From an uncultured Bacteroidia bacterium (GTDB lineage Bacteria > Bacteroidota > Bacteroidia > Bacteroidales > UBA932), in assembly GCA_902785785.1 (NCBI GenBank), contig CADAAA010000001.1:434001-498000 (forward strand): 64,000 nucleotides of DNA, written 5' to 3'. The translations under genes and the position numbers were made by a program. Shown here in pieces: positions 7,804 to 23,210 of the stretch; position 1 is the first letter of the stretch, and every line of letters begins with the position of its first letter. Below the pieces are notes generated by a model, which saw only the letters and a list, made by a program, of their open reading frames with translations, made no database searches and was not told where the DNA came from.

Positions 7804-7851
7804 CAAGGAGATTCTCCCCCCATAGATGCTGAATACCAGCTCCACAGGCCC

Positions 7852-8604
7852 TTAGATGCTGAGAACCAGCTCTACGGGGCAGTGGTCGGAGCCGAAAACG
7901 TCGTTAAGGATGTCGGTGGATACGATATGGTCCTTGAAGTTGTCGGAGACGAGGAAGTAGTCGATGCGCCAGCCGACGTTCCGTTCGCGGGCGCGCATGC
8001 GGTATGACCACCATGAATACTTGACTTCCTCCGGATGCTGGAAGCGCCAGCTGTCGACGAATCCGGCTCCCAGGAGTTCAGTCATCTTGGCGCGTTCCTC
8101 ATCGGAGAATCCGGCGTTGAAGTGATTGGTAGCGGGATTCTTGAGGTCGATCTCCTCGTGGGCTACGTTCATGTCACCGCAGATCACTACTCCTTTGCGC
8201 GCAGCCAGGTCGGAGACATAGGCCCGGAAGTCATCCTCCCAGCGCATACGGTAATCCAGGCGGCGAAGGCCGTCCTGGGAATTGGGGACATAGACGCATA
8301 CCAGATAGAAATCCTCCATCTCCAAGGTGAGCACGCGGCCTTCATGGTCGTGTTCATCCACGCCGATACCGCGAGTCACGGATAAGGGTAAGTGCTTGGT
8401 ATACACCGCGGTACCGGAGTACCCGGCCTTGTCTGCGTAGTTCCAGTAAGAGGTATATCCAAGGAACTCCAGGTCTATCTGACCCTCCTGCAGCTTGGTC
8501 TCCTGGAGGCATACGAAATCGGCGTCAAGCTCCACGAAAATGTCCGCGAAACCCTTGCCTGCGACTGCGCGCAGGCCGTTTACATTCCAGCTGATGAGTT
8601 TCAT
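7852..8604 (-). CDS. xth: Exodeoxyribonuclease III (AP endonuclease)
   Basis: 250 aa. Cleaves DNA 5' to abasic sites and trims 3' ends in base-excision repair. The endonuclease/exonuclease/phosphatase fold motifs are complete: [10 protein letters not shown] at the N terminus, LQETKLQ (metal-binding Glu), the catalytic Tyr in [20 protein letters not shown], and the C-terminal [11 protein letters not shown] with the catalytic His. The ATG at 8604 overlaps the cysS stop (ATGA), which fixes the start and shows translational coupling; an in-frame ATG at 8616 would intrude into cysS. Confidence 0.95.
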   Translation of the reverse strand: MKLISWNVNGLRAVAGKGFADIFVELDADFVCLQETKLQEGQIDLEFLGYTSYWNYADKAGYSGTAVYTKHLPLSVTRGIGVDEHDHEGRVLTLEMEDFYLVCVYVPNSQDGLRRLDYRMRWEDDFRAYVSDLAARKGVVICGDMNVAHEEIDLKNPATNHFNAGFSDEERAKMTELLGAGFVDSWRFQHPEEVKYSWWSYRMRARERNVGWRIDYFLVSDNFKDHIVSTDILNDVFGSDHCPVELVLSI

Positions 8605-10124
8605 TCCAGTGTCCATTCTGCTCCGTCCTGGGTATCCTTGACCTTGATGCCGAGGGTGGCGAGGGCTTCGCGGATGTGGTCGCTGGTCGTCCAGTCCTTG
8701 GCGGCCTTGGCTGCTGCCCTGGACTCCAGCACCATGTCCATCAAGCCCGAGATGGTCTTCATGGCCTTGCCGCTCTCTTCCTCATCCTGCAGTCCGAGGA
8801 CACCGAAAACGATGTCGTCGAAAAGCTGGACCAAAGTGTCGATATCACCCTTGGAAAGCTTGACTTTCTTGTCCTTGGCGGTATTGATGATGCGGATTGC
8901 ATCGAAGATGTGCGAGAGGGCGGTAGGAGTGTTCAGGTCGTCGCAGAGTGCGTCGTAGACGCCCTCGAAGACGGCCTTCACCTCCGGGTTGGTGGCCGGA
9001 CAGCTGTCCGGCGCCACCCCCGGCGTGTACTCGCCGTAGGCGTAGCGCGGCGCGGACTTTCCCGCCATCGCGTAAAGGTCCTTCGCTCCCTGCAGGATGC
9101 GTTTGAGGCCCTTTTCCGAGGCCTGCAGGGCCTCGTTGGAGAAGTCCAGCGTCCCGCGGTAATGGGCCTGGAGTATGAAGAAACGAACGGTCATGGGGCT
9201 GTAAGCCTGGTCAAGCTTCGGATGGTTGCCGGAGAACAACTCCGGCAACGTGATGAAGTTGCCCAGGGACTTGCCCATCTTCTGCCCGTTGATGGTGATC
9301 ATGTTGTTGTGTACCCAGTAATGTACCCCCTGTGTGCCCCTGGAAGCCACATTCTGGGCGATTTCGCACTCATGATGCGGGAACATCAGGTCCATGCCGC
9401 CGCCATGGATGTCGAACTCGTTTCCGAGGTACTTCTCTCCCATGACCGAGCACTCCAGGTGCCATCCCGGGAAACCCTCGCTCCACGGGGAAGGCCATTT
9501 CATGATATGCTGCGGCTCGGCTTTCTTCCACAGGGCGAAGTCGAACGGCGCGTGCTTGTCGCCCTGGCCGTCCAACGAGCGCGTCCCTTCGAGAGTCGCG
9601 TCCAGGCTGCGCCCGGAAAGGACGCCGTAGCGGTGGTCTTCGTTGTATTTCTGCACGTCGAAATACACGGAGCCGTTGCTGATATAGGCATAACCGGCAT
9701 CAAGGATCTTCTTGACGGCTTCGATCTGCTCGACGATGTGCCCTGAAGCGCGCGGCTCGATCGAAGGCGGCGCGACGTTCAGCTGGCGCATGGCCTCGTG
9801 GTAGCGCAGCGTATAGGTCTGCACCACCTCCATCGGCTCGAGCTCCTCCAGCCTGGCTTTTTTCGCTATCTTGTCCTCACCCTCGTCGGCATCGTGCTCG
9901 AGATGTCCCACGTCGGTTATGTTCCTGACATAGCGGACTTTGTATCCGAGATGACGGAAAAGCTTCTGCAGCACGTCGTACGTGACTCCCGGCCGGGCAT
10001 GTCCGAGGTGTGCGTCACCGTAAACGGTGGGGCCGCACACATACATCCCGACATGTCCGGGATTCACCGGGACAAAGAGTTCCTTGCGGTGCGAAAGGGT
10101 ATTGGTAAGTCTGATGTCTCTCAT
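8601..10124 (-). CDS. cysS: Cysteinyl-tRNA synthetase
   Basis: 507 aa, class I synthetase that charges tRNA-Cys. Contains [19 protein letters not shown] with the zinc-ligand Cys and the HLGH (HIGH) motif, WHLECSVM and HHECEIAQ with further zinc ligands, and KMGKSLGNF as a KMSKS variant with Gly for Ser. I chose ATG 10124 because the protein family opens with a short lead before [12 protein letters not shown]; an upstream start at 10160 would add 12 unrelated residues. Upstream of xth in a two-gene unit, immediately after the rpoC terminator. Confidence 0.96.
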   Translation of the reverse strand: MRDIRLTNTLSHRKELFVPVNPGHVGMYVCGPTVYGDAHLGHARPGVTYDVLQKLFRHLGYKVRYVRNITDVGHLEHDADEGEDKIAKKARLEELEPMEVVQTYTLRYHEAMRQLNVAPPSIEPRASGHIVEQIEAVKKILDAGYAYISNGSVYFDVQKYNEDHRYGVLSGRSLDATLEGTRSLDGQGDKHAPFDFALWKKAEPQHIMKWPSPWSEGFPGWHLECSVMGEKYLGNEFDIHGGGMDLMFPHHECEIAQNVASRGTQGVHYWVHNNMITINGQKMGKSLGNFITLPELFSGNHPKLDQAYSPMTVRFFILQAHYRGTLDFSNEALQASEKGLKRILQGAKDLYAMAGKSAPRYAYGEYTPGVAPDSCPATNPEVKAVFEGVYDALCDDLNTPTALSHIFDAIRIINTAKDKKVKLSKGDIDTLVQLFDDIVFGVLGLQDEEESGKAMKTISGLMDMVLESRAAAKAAKDWTTSDHIREALATLGIKVKDTQDGAEWTLE

Positions 10125-10176
10125 TTTCCGAAAATGACTAATTCGTGCTAAGTTAAGCATTTTGGCGGTATAAAAA

Positions 10177-10205
10177 AAGTCCCGCGCAGGAACTGCGCGG
10201 GACTT
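10177..10205 (-). terminator. Rho-independent terminator of the rpoBC operon
   Basis: Perfect 13-bp stem (10177-10189 with 10193-10205) with a GAA-type 3-nt loop, followed on the minus strand by a T-run (complement of 10172-10178). It lies 19 nt past the rpoC stop. Confidence 0.92.
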
Positions 10206-10224
10206 CTATAGTCAAAACGGAATC

Positions 10225-14490
<4,266 letters not shown>

Positions 14491-14501
14491 TTAGTCTGTG
14501 A

Positions 14502-17500
14502 TTAATCCAAGGTGACCTTGAGTCCGAGACCCCTGAGCTCGTGGAGGAGCACGTTGAGGGATTCGGGGATGCCGGGAGTCGGCATCGGGTCTCCCTTGAC
14601 GATGGCTTCATAGGTCTTCGAACGTCCGGTGACGTCGTCGGATTTGACTGTAAGAATCTCCTGAAGGGCGTTTGCAGCGCCGAAGGCCTCGAGGGCCCAG
14701 ACTTCCATCTCTCCGAAGCGCTGGCCTCCGAACTGGGCTTTACCGCCGAGAGGCTGCTGGGTGATGAGGGAGTAGGGACCTATGCTTCTGGCGTGCATCT
14801 TGTCATCGACCATGTGGCCGAGCTTGATCATGTAGATGATACCGACAGTGGCGGGCTGGTCGAACCAGTCGCCGGTACCGCCGTCGCGGAGCATGGTCTT
14901 GCCATATCTCGGGACACCGGCCTTGTCGGTAAGCTCGCTGATCTCGTCGAGGCTCGCACCGTCGAAGATCGGGGTGCTGAACTTGAGACCGAGCTCCTTG
15001 CCTGCCCAGCCGAGGACAGTCTCGTAGATCTGTCCGAGGTTCATACGGGAAGGCACGCCGAGCGGGTTGAGAACGATGTCGACCGGGGTACCGTCGCCGA
15101 GGAAAGGCATATCCTCCTGACGGACGATCTTAGCTACGATACCCTTGTTTCCGTGGCGTCCGGCCATCTTGTCACCGACGGTGATCTTCCTCTTCTTGGC
15201 GATGTAGACCTTGGCGAGCTGCATGACTCCGTTAGGGAGCTCGTCACCGACCTTGATCTTGTCGATCTCGCGCTTGCACTTGGCAGCGGCGGTCTTCTGG
15301 GCGATGCAGTAGTTGTTGATCAGGTCGCGGATGAGGAGGTTGGTGTCCTTGTCGGCCGTCCATTTTCCGGAATTGATGTTGTCGTAGTCGATGGCGCGGA
15401 GCTGTTCGACGGTGAATTTCTTGTCCTTGGGGACGATCTCCACACCGTAGAGGTCGCTCACGCCGGCGCTCTTGCGGTTCTTGGTCAGAACGGCAAGCTT
15501 CTGGATGAAGTCCTCGCGGAGCTTCTCGGAAGCCTGGTTGAAGAGCTCTTCCTTGAGCTCGATCTTGGCCTTCTGCTCGTTCTTGGAAGCTCCTTTCTTG
15601 GAGGTCGAGAGCTTGGCGTAAAGCGCTGTCTTGACGACGGTTCCGCTGAGCGAAGGATTGGCCTTGAGGGAAGCGTCCTTGACATCGCCGGCCTTGTCAC
15701 CGAAGATGGCCTTGAGGAGTTTCTCCTCAGGTGAAGGATCGCTCTCGCCCTTAGGGGTGATCTTGCCGATGAGGATGTCGCCCGGCTCGATATGGGCGCC
15801 GACGCGAACGATACCGTCCTCGTCGAGGTCCTTGGTGGCGTCCTCGCTGATGTTCGGGATATCGGAAGTCAACTCCTCCATACCGCGCTTGGTGTCGCGG
15901 ACCTCTATGAGGTACTCGTCGACATGGACGGAAGTAAGGATGTCCCACTTGACCATCTCCTCGGAAAGGACGATGGCATCCTCATAGTTGTAACCCTTCC
16001 AAGGCATGAAGGCGACCATGAGGTTGCGGCCGAGTGCAAGCTCTCCGTTCTGCGTGGCATAACCCTCGGTGAGGATCTGGCCGGGCATGACGATGTCGCC
16101 CTTGCGGACGATAGGCTTGAGCATGACGGTCGTGCTCTGGTTGGTCCTCCTGTAGATGGGGAGGGTGTATACGGTCTCGACGGGCGAGAAGCTGACGAAG
16201 TTCTCGTCGTCGGTGCGCTCGTACTTGATGCGGATCTCGTTGGCGTCCACGTAGGTGACTTCACCCTTGCGGTCGGCGATGTACTGGGTCCTGGAGTCGA
16301 TGCAGACCCTTTCCTCAAGGCCGGTACCCACGATAGGGGCTTCGGGGCTGAGGAGAGGAACGGCCTGCCTCATCATGTTCGCTCCCATGAGGGCGCGGTG
16401 GGCGTCGTCATGCTCGAGGAACGGGATGAGGGATGCTGCCACGGAAGCCATCTGGTTCGGGGCCACGTCCATGTAGTTGACCTCTTCCTTGGTAACTACC
16501 GGGAAATCAGCCTCCAAACGGCACTGGATGCGGTCGTCGGTGATGGTGCCGTCATCCTCCATACGGACGTTGGCGAGGGAGACGAGACGGTTCTCCTCCT
16601 CCTCGGCGCTCATGTAGTGCCAGCCCTCGTCGCTGAGGTCGACCTTGCCGTCCTTGACGTCACGGTAAGGGGTCTCGATGAATCCGAGCCCGTTGATGCG
16701 GGCATAGACGCAGAGCGAGGAGATAAGACCGATGTTCGGTCCTTCAGGCGACTCGATAGGGCAGAGGCGGCCGTAGTGGGTGTAATGCACGTCGCGGACC
16801 TCGAATCCGGCCCTGTCGCGGCTGAGACCGCCGGGGCCGAGAGCGGAGAGACGCCTCTTGTGGGTGATCTCCGCCAGAGGGTTGGTCTGGTCCATGAACT
16901 GCGAGAGCTGGCTCGTGCCGAAGAACGAATTGATCACGGAAGACAGGGTCTTCGCGTTGATGAGGTCGATCGGGTTGAACTGTTCGCTGTCGCGGACGTT
17001 CATGCGCTCGCGGATGGTGCGGGCCATCCTGGAAAGTCCTACGCTGAACTGGTTGGCCAGCTGCTCGCCGACGGTGCGGACGCGCCTGTTGCTCAGGTGG
17101 TCGATGTCGTCGACGGTGGCCTTGGAGTTGATGAGCTGGATGAGATACTTGATGATCTCGATGATGTCGTTGTTGGTGAGAACCCTGACATCGTCGCCGG
17201 TGGCGAGGTTCAGCTTCTTGTTCAGGCGGTACCTTCCGACGTTGCCCAGATCATAGCGCTTCTCGGAGAAGAAGAGCTTCTCGATGACGTCCCTTGCGGT
17301 GTTCTCATCCGGCGGTTCGGAATTGCGGAGCTGCTTGTAGATGTAGCTGACAGCCTCGTACTCCGTGTTGGTCGGGTCTTTCTGGAGGGTATTGAAGATG
17401 ATGGCGTACTCGTTGGTATTGGCCTCGTCCTTCTGGAGGAGGATGGTCTTGACCTCGGTCTCGAGTATGCTCTCGATGGTCTCGTCGTTGAGGATCTCAC

Positions 17501-18317
17501 CGCGCTCTACGATGGGCACGGTACGCTCGATCGGGATGACCTCTCCGGTGTCCTCGTCCTCGAAGTCCTCGATCCAGGTCTTGAGGACCTTGGCGGCGAG
17601 CTTGCGGCCTTCGTTGGCCTTGAGCTCCTCGGGAGTGACTTCGATCTCGTCGGCGAGGCCGAAGATGTCGATGATATCCTTGTCACTGTTGAAACCGATG
17701 GCCCTGAGAAGGGTAGTGACAGGCAATTTCTTCTTGCGGTCGATGTAGGCGTACATGACGTTGTTGATGTCAGTCGCGAACTCGATCCACGATCCCTTGA
17801 AGGGGATAATGCGGGCAGAATAGAGCTTGGTGCCGTTGGCGTGCATGCTCTGGTCGAAGAAGACGCCGGGCGACCTGTGAAGCTGCGATACGATGATGCG
17901 CTCGGAACCGTTGATGACGAAGGTTCCTGCAGGGGTCATGTAAGGGATGTTGCCAAGATATACGTCCTGGACACGGGTATCGAAGTCTTCATGCTCCGGA
18001 TCGGTGCAGGAAAGGCGGAGTTTTGCCTTGAGCGGTACGTTGTAGGTCAGACCTCTCTCAAGACACTCTTCAATCGAATACTGCGGAGGATCGATGAAAT
18101 AGTCGATGAACTCCAGCTTGTAGTTGTTTCTGGTATCTTCGATCGGGAAAATCTCCTGGAAAACCTGATACAACCCCTCGTTCCTGCGATTCTCGGGGGT
18201 AGTCTCGAGCTGGAAGAAATCCTTGAAGGACTTCAGCTGCACTTCGAGCAGGTCAGGATAATCCAGGATCTTAGACGTTGCGAAGTTTATTCGCTGGTTT
18301 TTTGTCTTTATGGACAT
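14502..18317 (-). CDS. rpoB: DNA-directed RNA polymerase subunit beta
   Basis: 1271 aa. Second-largest core subunit. The rifampicin-binding region reads [31 protein letters not shown] (conserved, read as [20 protein letters not shown] then [11 protein letters not shown]), with no obvious resistance substitution. Later motifs include [32 protein letters not shown] and the C-terminal [20 protein letters not shown]. Co-transcribed with rpoC; separated from rplL by a 105-nt gap containing a strong hairpin (18360-18388) likely to lower readthrough. Confidence 0.98.
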   Translation of the reverse strand: MSIKTKNQRINFATSKILDYPDLLEVQLKSFKDFFQLETTPENRRNEGLYQVFQEIFPIEDTRNNYKLEFIDYFIDPPQYSIEECLERGLTYNVPLKAKLRLSCTDPEHEDFDTRVQDVYLGNIPYMTPAGTFVINGSERIIVSQLHRSPGVFFDQSMHANGTKLYSARIIPFKGSWIEFATDINNVMYAYIDRKKKLPVTTLLRAIGFNSDKDIIDIFGLADEIEVTPEELKANEGRKLAAKVLKTWIEDFEDEDTGEVIPIERTVPIVERGEILNDETIESILETEVKTILLQKDEANTNEYAIIFNTLQKDPTNTEYEAVSYIYKQLRNSEPPDENTARDVIEKLFFSEKRYDLGNVGRYRLNKKLNLATGDDVRVLTNNDIIEIIKYLIQLINSKATVDDIDHLSNRRVRTVGEQLANQFSVGLSRMARTIRERMNVRDSEQFNPIDLINAKTLSSVINSFFGTSQLSQFMDQTNPLAEITHKRRLSALGPGGLSRDRAGFEVRDVHYTHYGRLCPIESPEGPNIGLISSLCVYARINGLGFIETPYRDVKDGKVDLSDEGWHYMSAEEEENRLVSLANVRMEDDGTITDDRIQCRLEADFPVVTKEEVNYMDVAPNQMASVAASLIPFLEHDDAHRALMGANMMRQAVPLLSPEAPIVGTGLEERVCIDSRTQYIADRKGEVTYVDANEIRIKYERTDDENFVSFSPVETVYTLPIYRRTNQSTTVMLKPIVRKGDIVMPGQILTEGYATQNGELALGRNLMVAFMPWKGYNYEDAIVLSEEMVKWDILTSVHVDEYLIEVRDTKRGMEELTSDIPNISEDATKDLDEDGIVRVGAHIEPGDILIGKITPKGESDPSPEEKLLKAIFGDKAGDVKDASLKANPSLSGTVVKTALYAKLSTSKKGASKNEQKAKIELKEELFNQASEKLREDFIQKLAVLTKNRKSAGVSDLYGVEIVPKDKKFTVEQLRAIDYDNINSGKWTADKDTNLLIRDLINNYCIAQKTAAAKCKREIDKIKVGDELPNGVMQLAKVYIAKKRKITVGDKMAGRHGNKGIVAKIVRQEDMPFLGDGTPVDIVLNPLGVPSRMNLGQIYETVLGWAGKELGLKFSTPIFDGASLDEISELTDKAGVPRYGKTMLRDGGTGDWFDQPATVGIIYMIKLGHMVDDKMHARSIGPYSLITQQPLGGKAQFGGQRFGEMEVWALEAFGAANALQEILTVKSDDVTGRSKTYEAIVKGDPMPTPGIPESLNVLLHELRGLGLKVTLD

Positions 18318-18359
18318 ATTCTGCCTTAGAAAAAAAGAAAACTTTAATACGAAGAAAAA

Positions 18360-18388
18360 GGTTTAGAGCCTATTGGTGGCTCTAAACC
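18360..18388 (-). terminator. Attenuator-like hairpin between rplL and rpoB
   Basis: Perfect 11-bp stem GGTTTAGAGCC/GGCTCTAAACC with a 7-nt loop, followed on the minus strand by TTTTTCTTC. Placed exactly where partial termination adjusts the ratio of ribosomal protein to RNA polymerase in E. coli; the same role is inferred. Confidence 0.8.
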
Positions 18389-18422
18389 TGTTTTTGTTCC
18401 CTGGGCAGGGAAGGGGGCGAAG

Positions 18423-18794
18423 TTATTTAACCTCAACTTCGGCGCCAGCCTCCTCGAGAGCGGCCTTGAGCTGCTCTGCCTCAGCTGCGGAAACTTTCTC
18501 CTTGAGAGTGGCGGGAGCCTTGTCAACAAGCTCCTTGGCCTCCTTGAGTCCGAGTCCGAGAGCCTCCTTGACGGCCTTGATGACACCGAGCTTGGCGGTG
18601 CCGGCGCTCTTGAGGACCACATCGAATTCAGTCTGCTCAGCCGGGCCTTCCTCGGCTGCGCCGCCGGCAGCAACAACGACTGCTGCTGCAGCAGGCTCGA
18701 TACCGTACTCTTCCTTCAGGATGTTAGCGAGTTCCTGAACGTCTTTAACAGTCAAGTTAACCAACTCTTCTGCAAGTGCTTTAACGTCTGCCAT
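18423..18794 (-). CDS. rplL: 50S ribosomal protein L7/L12
   Basis: 123 aa. Multimeric stalk protein that recruits translation GTPases. N-terminal dimerisation segment ([19 protein letters not shown]), an Ala/Gly-rich hinge (about residues 36-50), and a C-terminal domain with [22 protein letters not shown] and the usual acidic C terminus. Follows rplJ by 37 nt. Confidence 0.97.
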   Translation of the reverse strand: MADVKALAEELVNLTVKDVQELANILKEEYGIEPAAAAVVVAAGGAAEEGPAEQTEFDVVLKSAGTAKLGVIKAVKEALGLGLKEAKELVDKAPATLKEKVSAAEAEQLKAALEEAGAEVEVK

Positions 18795-18831
18795 AATTGT
18801 TTTTTATTTTTAGATTGTTATTGTTTGTTTC

Positions 18832-19428
18832 TTATTCTGCTGCAGGTGCTTCTGCGGGGGTCTCTGCAGGCTCTGCTGCAGGTGCCTCTGCGGGTGCTGC
18901 CTTGACCTTGGCGAGGGACTTGATGAGGACGTCCTCGGCCTGGTCTTCCGCAACCGTCTGGAGAGCGGAGACGACACGGCGGATAGGGGACTGGAGAAGT
19001 CCGATGATGTCGCCGATGAGCTCTTCGCGGGTCTTGATGGCAGCGAGCTGGTCAAGCTTGTCAGCGCCGATGAAAGCGCACTCCTGTACATATGCACCCT
19101 TGACGACCGGTTTCTGCATACCGTCCTTGTTGAGCTTCTTGATGAGCTTGCCGGGGGCGTTGGGGACGTTGCAGTACATGATCGCGGTATTGCCCTTGAG
19201 GGTCTCGATGAGCTTCTGCATCTCAGGGTTGTCGATACCCTTGAGAACGTGCGCGAAGAGGGTATTCTTCACGACGGAGAGCTTGATGCCCTCTTCGAAG
19301 CAGGCGCGGCGGAGCTTGCCCGTATCCTTGGCATTCAGGCCAGCGATATCCGTAACATAGAAATTGGGATATTCCTTAAGCTGGGCTGAGATGGTTTCAA
19401 TAATCTGATCTTTGAGTTCTTTCTTCAT
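18832..19428 (-). CDS. rplJ: 50S ribosomal protein L10
   Basis: 198 aa, anchors L7/L12 dimers to the 23S rRNA. The family pattern begins KKELKDQIIETISAQLKEYPN and includes RRACFEEGIKLSVVKNTL. The C terminus carries an Ala/Glu/Pro-rich extension (about residues 165-198, AAPAEAPAAEPAETPAEAP), common in Bacteroidetes, after the helix that binds L7/L12. Starts 12 nt after rplA, so there is no room for a long L10-leader here. Confidence 0.95.
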   Translation of the reverse strand: MKKELKDQIIETISAQLKEYPNFYVTDIAGLNAKDTGKLRRACFEEGIKLSVVKNTLFAHVLKGIDNPEMQKLIETLKGNTAIMYCNVPNAPGKLIKKLNKDGMQKPVVKGAYVQECAFIGADKLDQLAAIKTREELIGDIIGLLQSPIRRVVSALQTVAEDQAEDVLIKSLAKVKAAPAEAPAAEPAETPAEAPAAE

Positions 19429-19440
19429 AATATTGAATTT

Positions 19441-20148
19441 TTATTTCTCAGCACCGTTCAAGAATGCTTTGATGTCAACTTTAACTCCGGGGCTCATGGT
19501 CGTGCAGACGGCAGCGCTCTTCATGTAAGTACCCTTGAGGGACTGAGGCTTGAGCTTGGCGACTGCGTTGAGGAACTCGGCGGCGTTCTCATAGATCTGC
19601 TCGGGGGTGAAGGAAACCTTACCGATGGCAGCGTGGACGATGCCGGTCTTGTCGACCTTGAAATCTATCTTACCAGCCTTGACCTCCTTGATGGCGTTGC
19701 CAATCTCCATGGTCACGGTGCCGGTCTTGGGGTTCGGCATAAGGCCGCGGGGTCCGAGGATACGTCCCAGGGCGCCCACCTTGGCCATGACCGAAGGGGT
19801 GCAGACGATGACGTCGATGTCGGTCCAGCCACCCTTGATCTTCTCGATGTAATCGTCAAGTCCGACATAGTCGGCGCCTGCGGCCTGTGCCTCGGCCTCC
19901 TTGTCAGGAGTACAGAGTGCGAGGACGCGGGTGATCTTTCCGGTGCCATGAGGAAGCGTGACAACGCCACGGATCATCTGGTTGGCCTTGCGGGGATCTA
20001 CGCCGAGGTTGGCGGAGATCTCGACGGAAGAGTCGAACTTGGTGTAAGTGATATCCTTCAAAATCCCGCATGCTTCGGCAAGCGTGTAAACCTTGGTATG
20101 GTCATACTTGGCCATAACGGCTTTCTGATTCTTAGTCAATTTGCTCAT
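19441..20148 (-). CDS. rplA: 50S ribosomal protein L1
   Basis: 235 aa, forms the L1 stalk. Motifs include [14 protein letters not shown] at the N terminus, [36 protein letters not shown] and the C-terminal [20 protein letters not shown]. 12-nt gaps on both sides within the ribosomal-protein operon. Confidence 0.97.
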   Translation of the reverse strand: MSKLTKNQKAVMAKYDHTKVYTLAEACGILKDITYTKFDSSVEISANLGVDPRKANQMIRGVVTLPHGTGKITRVLALCTPDKEAEAQAAGADYVGLDDYIEKIKGGWTDIDVIVCTPSVMAKVGALGRILGPRGLMPNPKTGTVTMEIGNAIKEVKAGKIDFKVDKTGIVHAAIGKVSFTPEQIYENAAEFLNAVAKLKPQSLKGTYMKSAAVCTTMSPGVKVDIKAFLNGAEK

Positions 20149-20160
20149 GATGCGTAGATT

Positions 20161-20604
20161 TTAAAGGTCCTCGGGGAATTTACCTGTGACTGTGATACCC
20201 ATGCTTCTTGCTGTACCAGCAACCATCCTCATTGCGGATGCAATGGTGAAACAGTTGAGGTCCGGCATTTTGCCCTCTGCGATCTCCTTCACCTGGTCCC
20301 AGGTGATGGAGGCAACCTTCTTCCTGTTAGGCTCGCCGGAGGCGGTCTGGATCTTCGCGGCCTCCTTGATGGAGATCGCTACAGGCGGCTGCTTGACTTC
20401 AAACGAGAAGGACTTGTCGGAGTAGACCGTGATGACCACAGGGAGGACCTTTCCTGCCTGGGCCTGCGTAGCAGCATTGAACTGCTTGCAGAAGTCCATA
20501 ATGTTCAAGCCTTTGGAACCGAGGGCCGGTCCTACCGGAGGTGCTGGATTAGCTGCTCCTCCCTTGATTTGGAGCTTGATGAATCCGGTAACTTCTTTTG
20601 CCAT
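20161..20604 (-). CDS. rplK: 50S ribosomal protein L11
   Basis: 147 aa, part of the GTPase-associated centre. N-terminal [21 protein letters not shown] and C-terminal [10 protein letters not shown] are diagnostic. Six nucleotides after nusG. Confidence 0.97.
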   Translation of the reverse strand: MAKEVTGFIKLQIKGGAANPAPPVGPALGSKGLNIMDFCKQFNAATQAQAGKVLPVVITVYSDKSFSFEVKQPPVAISIKEAAKIQTASGEPNRKKVASITWDQVKEIAEGKMPDLNCFTIASAMRMVAGTARSMGITVTGKFPEDL

Positions 20605-20610
20605 GATTTG

Positions 20611-21177
20611 TTATTCTTTAGTGACTTGTGTAAAACTGAGTTCCAAGAGGGTCTTCCTGCCAAAAATGACAACGATGACCTTGAGCTTGCTCCTGTCTTC
20701 AATGATGCCGTCCACTGTACCGCTGAAACCGCTGAACGGACCGTCGGTGATCTTGACCTTGTCGCCGAGGGCATAGTTGACCTCGGTCTCGGCCGCGCTG
20801 TCGGCGTTCTCGTCCTGCTGGCCGAGAATCCTCTGGGCCTCCTCCTCGCGGATGGGGACCGGGACTCTCTCTATCTGGGATCCACTAACGGTTTTCTTCT
20901 CTGTCAGGAAACCTGACATGCCGGGAATGAGATTGCGGATAATATTCTCGAGCTTGGCGCTCAGTTCGGCCTGGATAAGCACATAACCAGGGAAAAGCAG
21001 CTTGTCGACCGCCTTCCTCTTGTTGTTTTTTGTGACTATTTCCTTCTTGACTGGTACGAGAACCTGGCCTACCTGATCCTGAAGCCCGCTCCTTTCTATT
21101 TCCTTCTCAAGATAATCTTTGGCTTTCTTTTCTTTTCCACCGGCTGTCCGAAGAACATACCATTTCATTTCGCCCAT
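20611..21177 (-). CDS. nusG: Transcription termination/antitermination protein NusG
   Basis: 188 aa. Binds RNA polymerase and couples it to Rho or the ribosome. NGN domain from residue 4 (KWYVLRTAGGKEKKAKDYL) with LLFPGYVLIQAEL, a variable linker with DENADSAAETE, and a C-terminal KOW domain (GDKVKITDGPFSGFSGTV). Sits between secE and rplK as usual. Confidence 0.97.
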   Translation of the reverse strand: MGEMKWYVLRTAGGKEKKAKDYLEKEIERSGLQDQVGQVLVPVKKEIVTKNNKRKAVDKLLFPGYVLIQAELSAKLENIIRNLIPGMSGFLTEKKTVSGSQIERVPVPIREEEAQRILGQQDENADSAAETEVNYALGDKVKITDGPFSGFSGTVDGIIEDRSKLKVIVVIFGRKTLLELSFTQVTKE

Positions 21178-21192
21178 GATATCAAACGGATA

Positions 21193-21381
21193 TTACAATG
21201 TGTAAATTGCAGTCATGACAGACTGGAAAGCCAGGTCTATCACCCAGAGTGCAAGCGCGAGGATGGCCGTCGTGACCATGACCAGGATAGCTGAACTCTG
21301 CAGCTTGTCCCAGGTGGGCCAGGTGGTCTTCTTCGTGAGCTCTACGAAAGACTCCTTCAGATAGTTGATAAACTTTCTCAT
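21193..21381 (-). CDS. secE: Preprotein translocase subunit SecE
   Basis: 62 aa, a single C-terminal membrane helix (about residues 29-57) preceded by the amphipathic KESFVELTKKTTWPTWDKLQ. Short form typical of Bacteroidetes. Clamps SecY in the translocon. Lies between tRNA-Trp and nusG. Confidence 0.95.
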   Translation of the reverse strand: MRKFINYLKESFVELTKKTTWPTWDKLQSSAILVMVTTAILALALWVIDLAFQSVMTAIYTL

Positions 21382-21468
21382 CTTTACTCTTAATGGACAC
21401 AGTCAATTTGGAAGCGGCGACAGTGTCTGTTAAACAATTACCAAATCGTAACCTTTGATATATATTGG

Positions 21469-21539
21469 CAGGGGAAGCAGGATTCGAACCCACATCTACG
21501 GTTTTGGAGACCGCTGAACTACCCTTGTTCTATTCCCCT
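21469..21539 (-). tRNA. tRNA-Trp(CCA)
   Basis: 71-nt cloverleaf; anticodon loop CTCCAAA (anticodon CCA), acceptor AGGGGAA/TTCCCCT, discriminator G as required for Trp. 3' CCA not encoded. Embedded between tuf and secE. Confidence 0.94.
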
Positions 21540-21544
21540 GTAAA

Positions 21545-21572
21545 GGGAAGCCTCCCTGCAGGAAGGCTTCCC
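21545..21572 (-). terminator. Hairpin between tuf and tRNA-Trp
   Basis: Stem GGGAAGCCT with one mismatch extended to 12 pairs around a TGCA loop. There is no T-run after it on the minus strand, so processing of the tuf-tRNA transcript or weak termination is more likely than full termination. Confidence 0.5.
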
Positions 21573-21592
21573 CGGAAACATCTGACCGAGAA

Positions 21593-22780
21593 TTACTCGA
21601 TGATCTTGATAACCTGTCCGGCACCGACGGTGCGGCCACCCTCGCGGATTGCGAAGCTGAGACCCTCGTTCATAGCGACGGCGGTGATGAGCTTCACAGT
21701 GATCTCCACGTTGTCACCAGGCATAACCATCTCGACACCCTCGGGGAGCATGATCTCACCGGTAACGTCAAGGGTACGGATGAAGAACTGGGGACGATAG
21801 TGGTTGTGGAACGGGGTGTGACGGCCACCTTCCTCTTTCTTGAGGACATAGATCTGGGCCTTGAACTCGGTGTGAGGAGTGATGGAGCCGGGCTTGGCAA
21901 CGACCTCGCCGCGCTTCACTTCCTTCTTGTCGATACCACGGAGGAGGAGACCTACGTTGTCACCAGCCTCACCCTGGTCGAGGAGCTTGCGGAACATCTC
22001 GACGCCGGTGCAGACGCTGGTACGAGGCTTCTCGCTGAAACCGACGAGCTCGACGGGATCACCGACATGGATGGTACCCTGCTCGATACGGCCGGTAACG
22101 ACGGTACCGCGACCGGTGATGGAGAAGATGTCCTCGATAGGCATAAGGAAAGGCTTGTCGGTAAGACGGACCGGGAGCGGAATGTAGCTGTCAACAGCAT
22201 CCATAAGCTCGAGGACCTTGGCCTCCCACTGAGGCTCGCCGTTGAGGGCGCCCAGAGCGGAACCGCGGATGACAGGAGCGTTGTCACCGTCGAAATCGTA
22301 CTTGTTGAGAAGGTCGCGGACCTCCATCTCGACGAGGTCAAGCATCTCCTCATCGTCCACGAGGTCGACCTTGTTGAGGAAGACGACCATCTTAGGGACG
22401 TTAACCTGCTTGGCGAGGAGGACGTGCTCGTTGGTCTGGGGCATAGGACCGTCGGTAGCAGCGACAACGAGGATAGCGCCGTCCATCTGGGCAGCACCGG
22501 TAACCATGTTCTTCACATAGTCAGCGTGGCCAGGGCAGTCGACGTGTGCGTAGTGACGGTTGGCAGTCTGATACTCGACGTGAGCGGTGTTGATGGTGAT
22601 ACCACGCTCCTTCTCCTCAGGGGCGTTGTCGATCTGGTCGAAGGACTTGACCTCGCTGAGGCCCTGCTTTGCAAGCACCTTCGTGATGGCGGCGGTCAAA
22701 GTGGTCTTGCCATGGTCAACGTGGCCGATCGTGCCGATGTTGACATGGGGTTTGGTTCTCTGGAATGTTTCTTTTGCCAT
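21593..22780 (-). CDS. tuf: Elongation factor Tu
   Basis: 395 aa GTPase that delivers aminoacyl-tRNA to the ribosome. G1 [11 protein letters not shown] near residue 19, switch I with [14 protein letters not shown]3 [13 protein letters not shown]4 [10 protein letters not shown], then beta-barrel domains 2 and 3 ([14 protein letters not shown]-terminal [15 protein letters not shown]). Strongly biased codons as expected for a highly expressed gene. Flanked by tRNA genes on both sides. Confidence 0.98.
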   Translation of the reverse strand: MAKETFQRTKPHVNIGTIGHVDHGKTTLTAAITKVLAKQGLSEVKSFDQIDNAPEEKERGITINTAHVEYQTANRHYAHVDCPGHADYVKNMVTGAAQMDGAILVVAATDGPMPQTNEHVLLAKQVNVPKMVVFLNKVDLVDDEEMLDLVEMEVRDLLNKYDFDGDNAPVIRGSALGALNGEPQWEAKVLELMDAVDSYIPLPVRLTDKPFLMPIEDIFSITGRGTVVTGRIEQGTIHVGDPVELVGFSEKPRTSVCTGVEMFRKLLDQGEAGDNVGLLLRGIDKKEVKRGEVVAKPGSITPHTEFKAQIYVLKKEEGGRHTPFHNHYRPQFFIRTLDVTGEIMLPEGVEMVMPGDNVEITVKLITAVAMNEGLSFAIREGGRTVGAGQVIKIIE

Positions 22781-22840
22781 AATATTATGTTTTTTAAGTG
22801 TTTACAAACATTTGTAAGGTCCATTCAGACCTAAAAAAAG

Positions 22841-22912
<72 letters not shown>

Positions 22913-22920
22913 TTTTGTGG

Positions 22921-22993
22921 AGCGGAAAACGAGGTTCGAACTCGCGACCCTCAGCTTGGAAGGCTGATGCTCTACCAACTGAGCTACTTCCGC
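22921..22993 (-). tRNA. tRNA-Gly(TCC)
   Basis: 73-nt cloverleaf; anticodon loop CTTCCAA (anticodon TCC) on a TCAGC/GCTGA stem; acceptor GCGGAAG/TTTCCGC with one G-T pair, discriminator T. Confidence 0.94.
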
Positions 22994-23003
22994 AAAATTT
23001 TCG

Positions 23004-23084
23004 TGGGAGGTGGTGGACTCGAACCACCGAACCCTGAGGGAGCGGATTTACAGTCCGCCGCAATTGCCACTATGCGAACCTCCC
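23004..23084 (-). tRNA. tRNA-Tyr(GTA)
   Basis: 81-nt class II tRNA with a long variable arm; anticodon loop CTGTAAA (GTA) on a GCGGA/TCCGC stem; acceptor GGGAGGT/ACCTCCC, discriminator A. Confidence 0.94.
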
Positions 23085-23102
23085 ATGGTGTTTTTTCTTT
23101 CG

Positions 23103-23176
23103 AGCCGATAGAGGGATTCGAACCCACGACCCCGAGATTACAAATCACGTGCTCTGGCCAACTGAGCTATATCGGC
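23103..23176 (-). tRNA. tRNA-Thr(TGT)
   Basis: 74-nt cloverleaf; anticodon loop TTTGTAA (TGT); acceptor GCCGATA/TATCGGC, discriminator T. The anticodon stem CGTGA/TCTCG has a central T-T mismatch. First gene after the promoter at 23211-23241. Confidence 0.9.
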
Positions 23177-23210
23177 GGGTTCAGCGTCCTTCATTCGCTG
23201 AAAGGGATTG

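Larger units (their letters stand above)
6977..7851. other. Gene-free gap made largely of repeats
   Basis: 875 bp between the membrane-protein gene and xth. It contains the 55-bp repeats, four hairpins at exact 51-bp spacing (7178-7357), a hairpin pair with TATCCTT stems (7398-7477), about 150 bp (7500-7650) in which I see nothing, and a 15-bp minisatellite (7660-7803). A minus-strand 88-codon open frame over 7070-7336 is only the 51-bp (17-codon) repeat read through and is not called as a gene. Confidence 0.7.

Noticed and set aside
23103-23176. tRNA-Thr(TGT) as a pseudogene because of a mismatch in the anticodon stem
   Set aside because: All other arms are intact, it is first after a consensus promoter, and no other tRNA-Thr(TGT) is seen; a single mismatch is tolerable.
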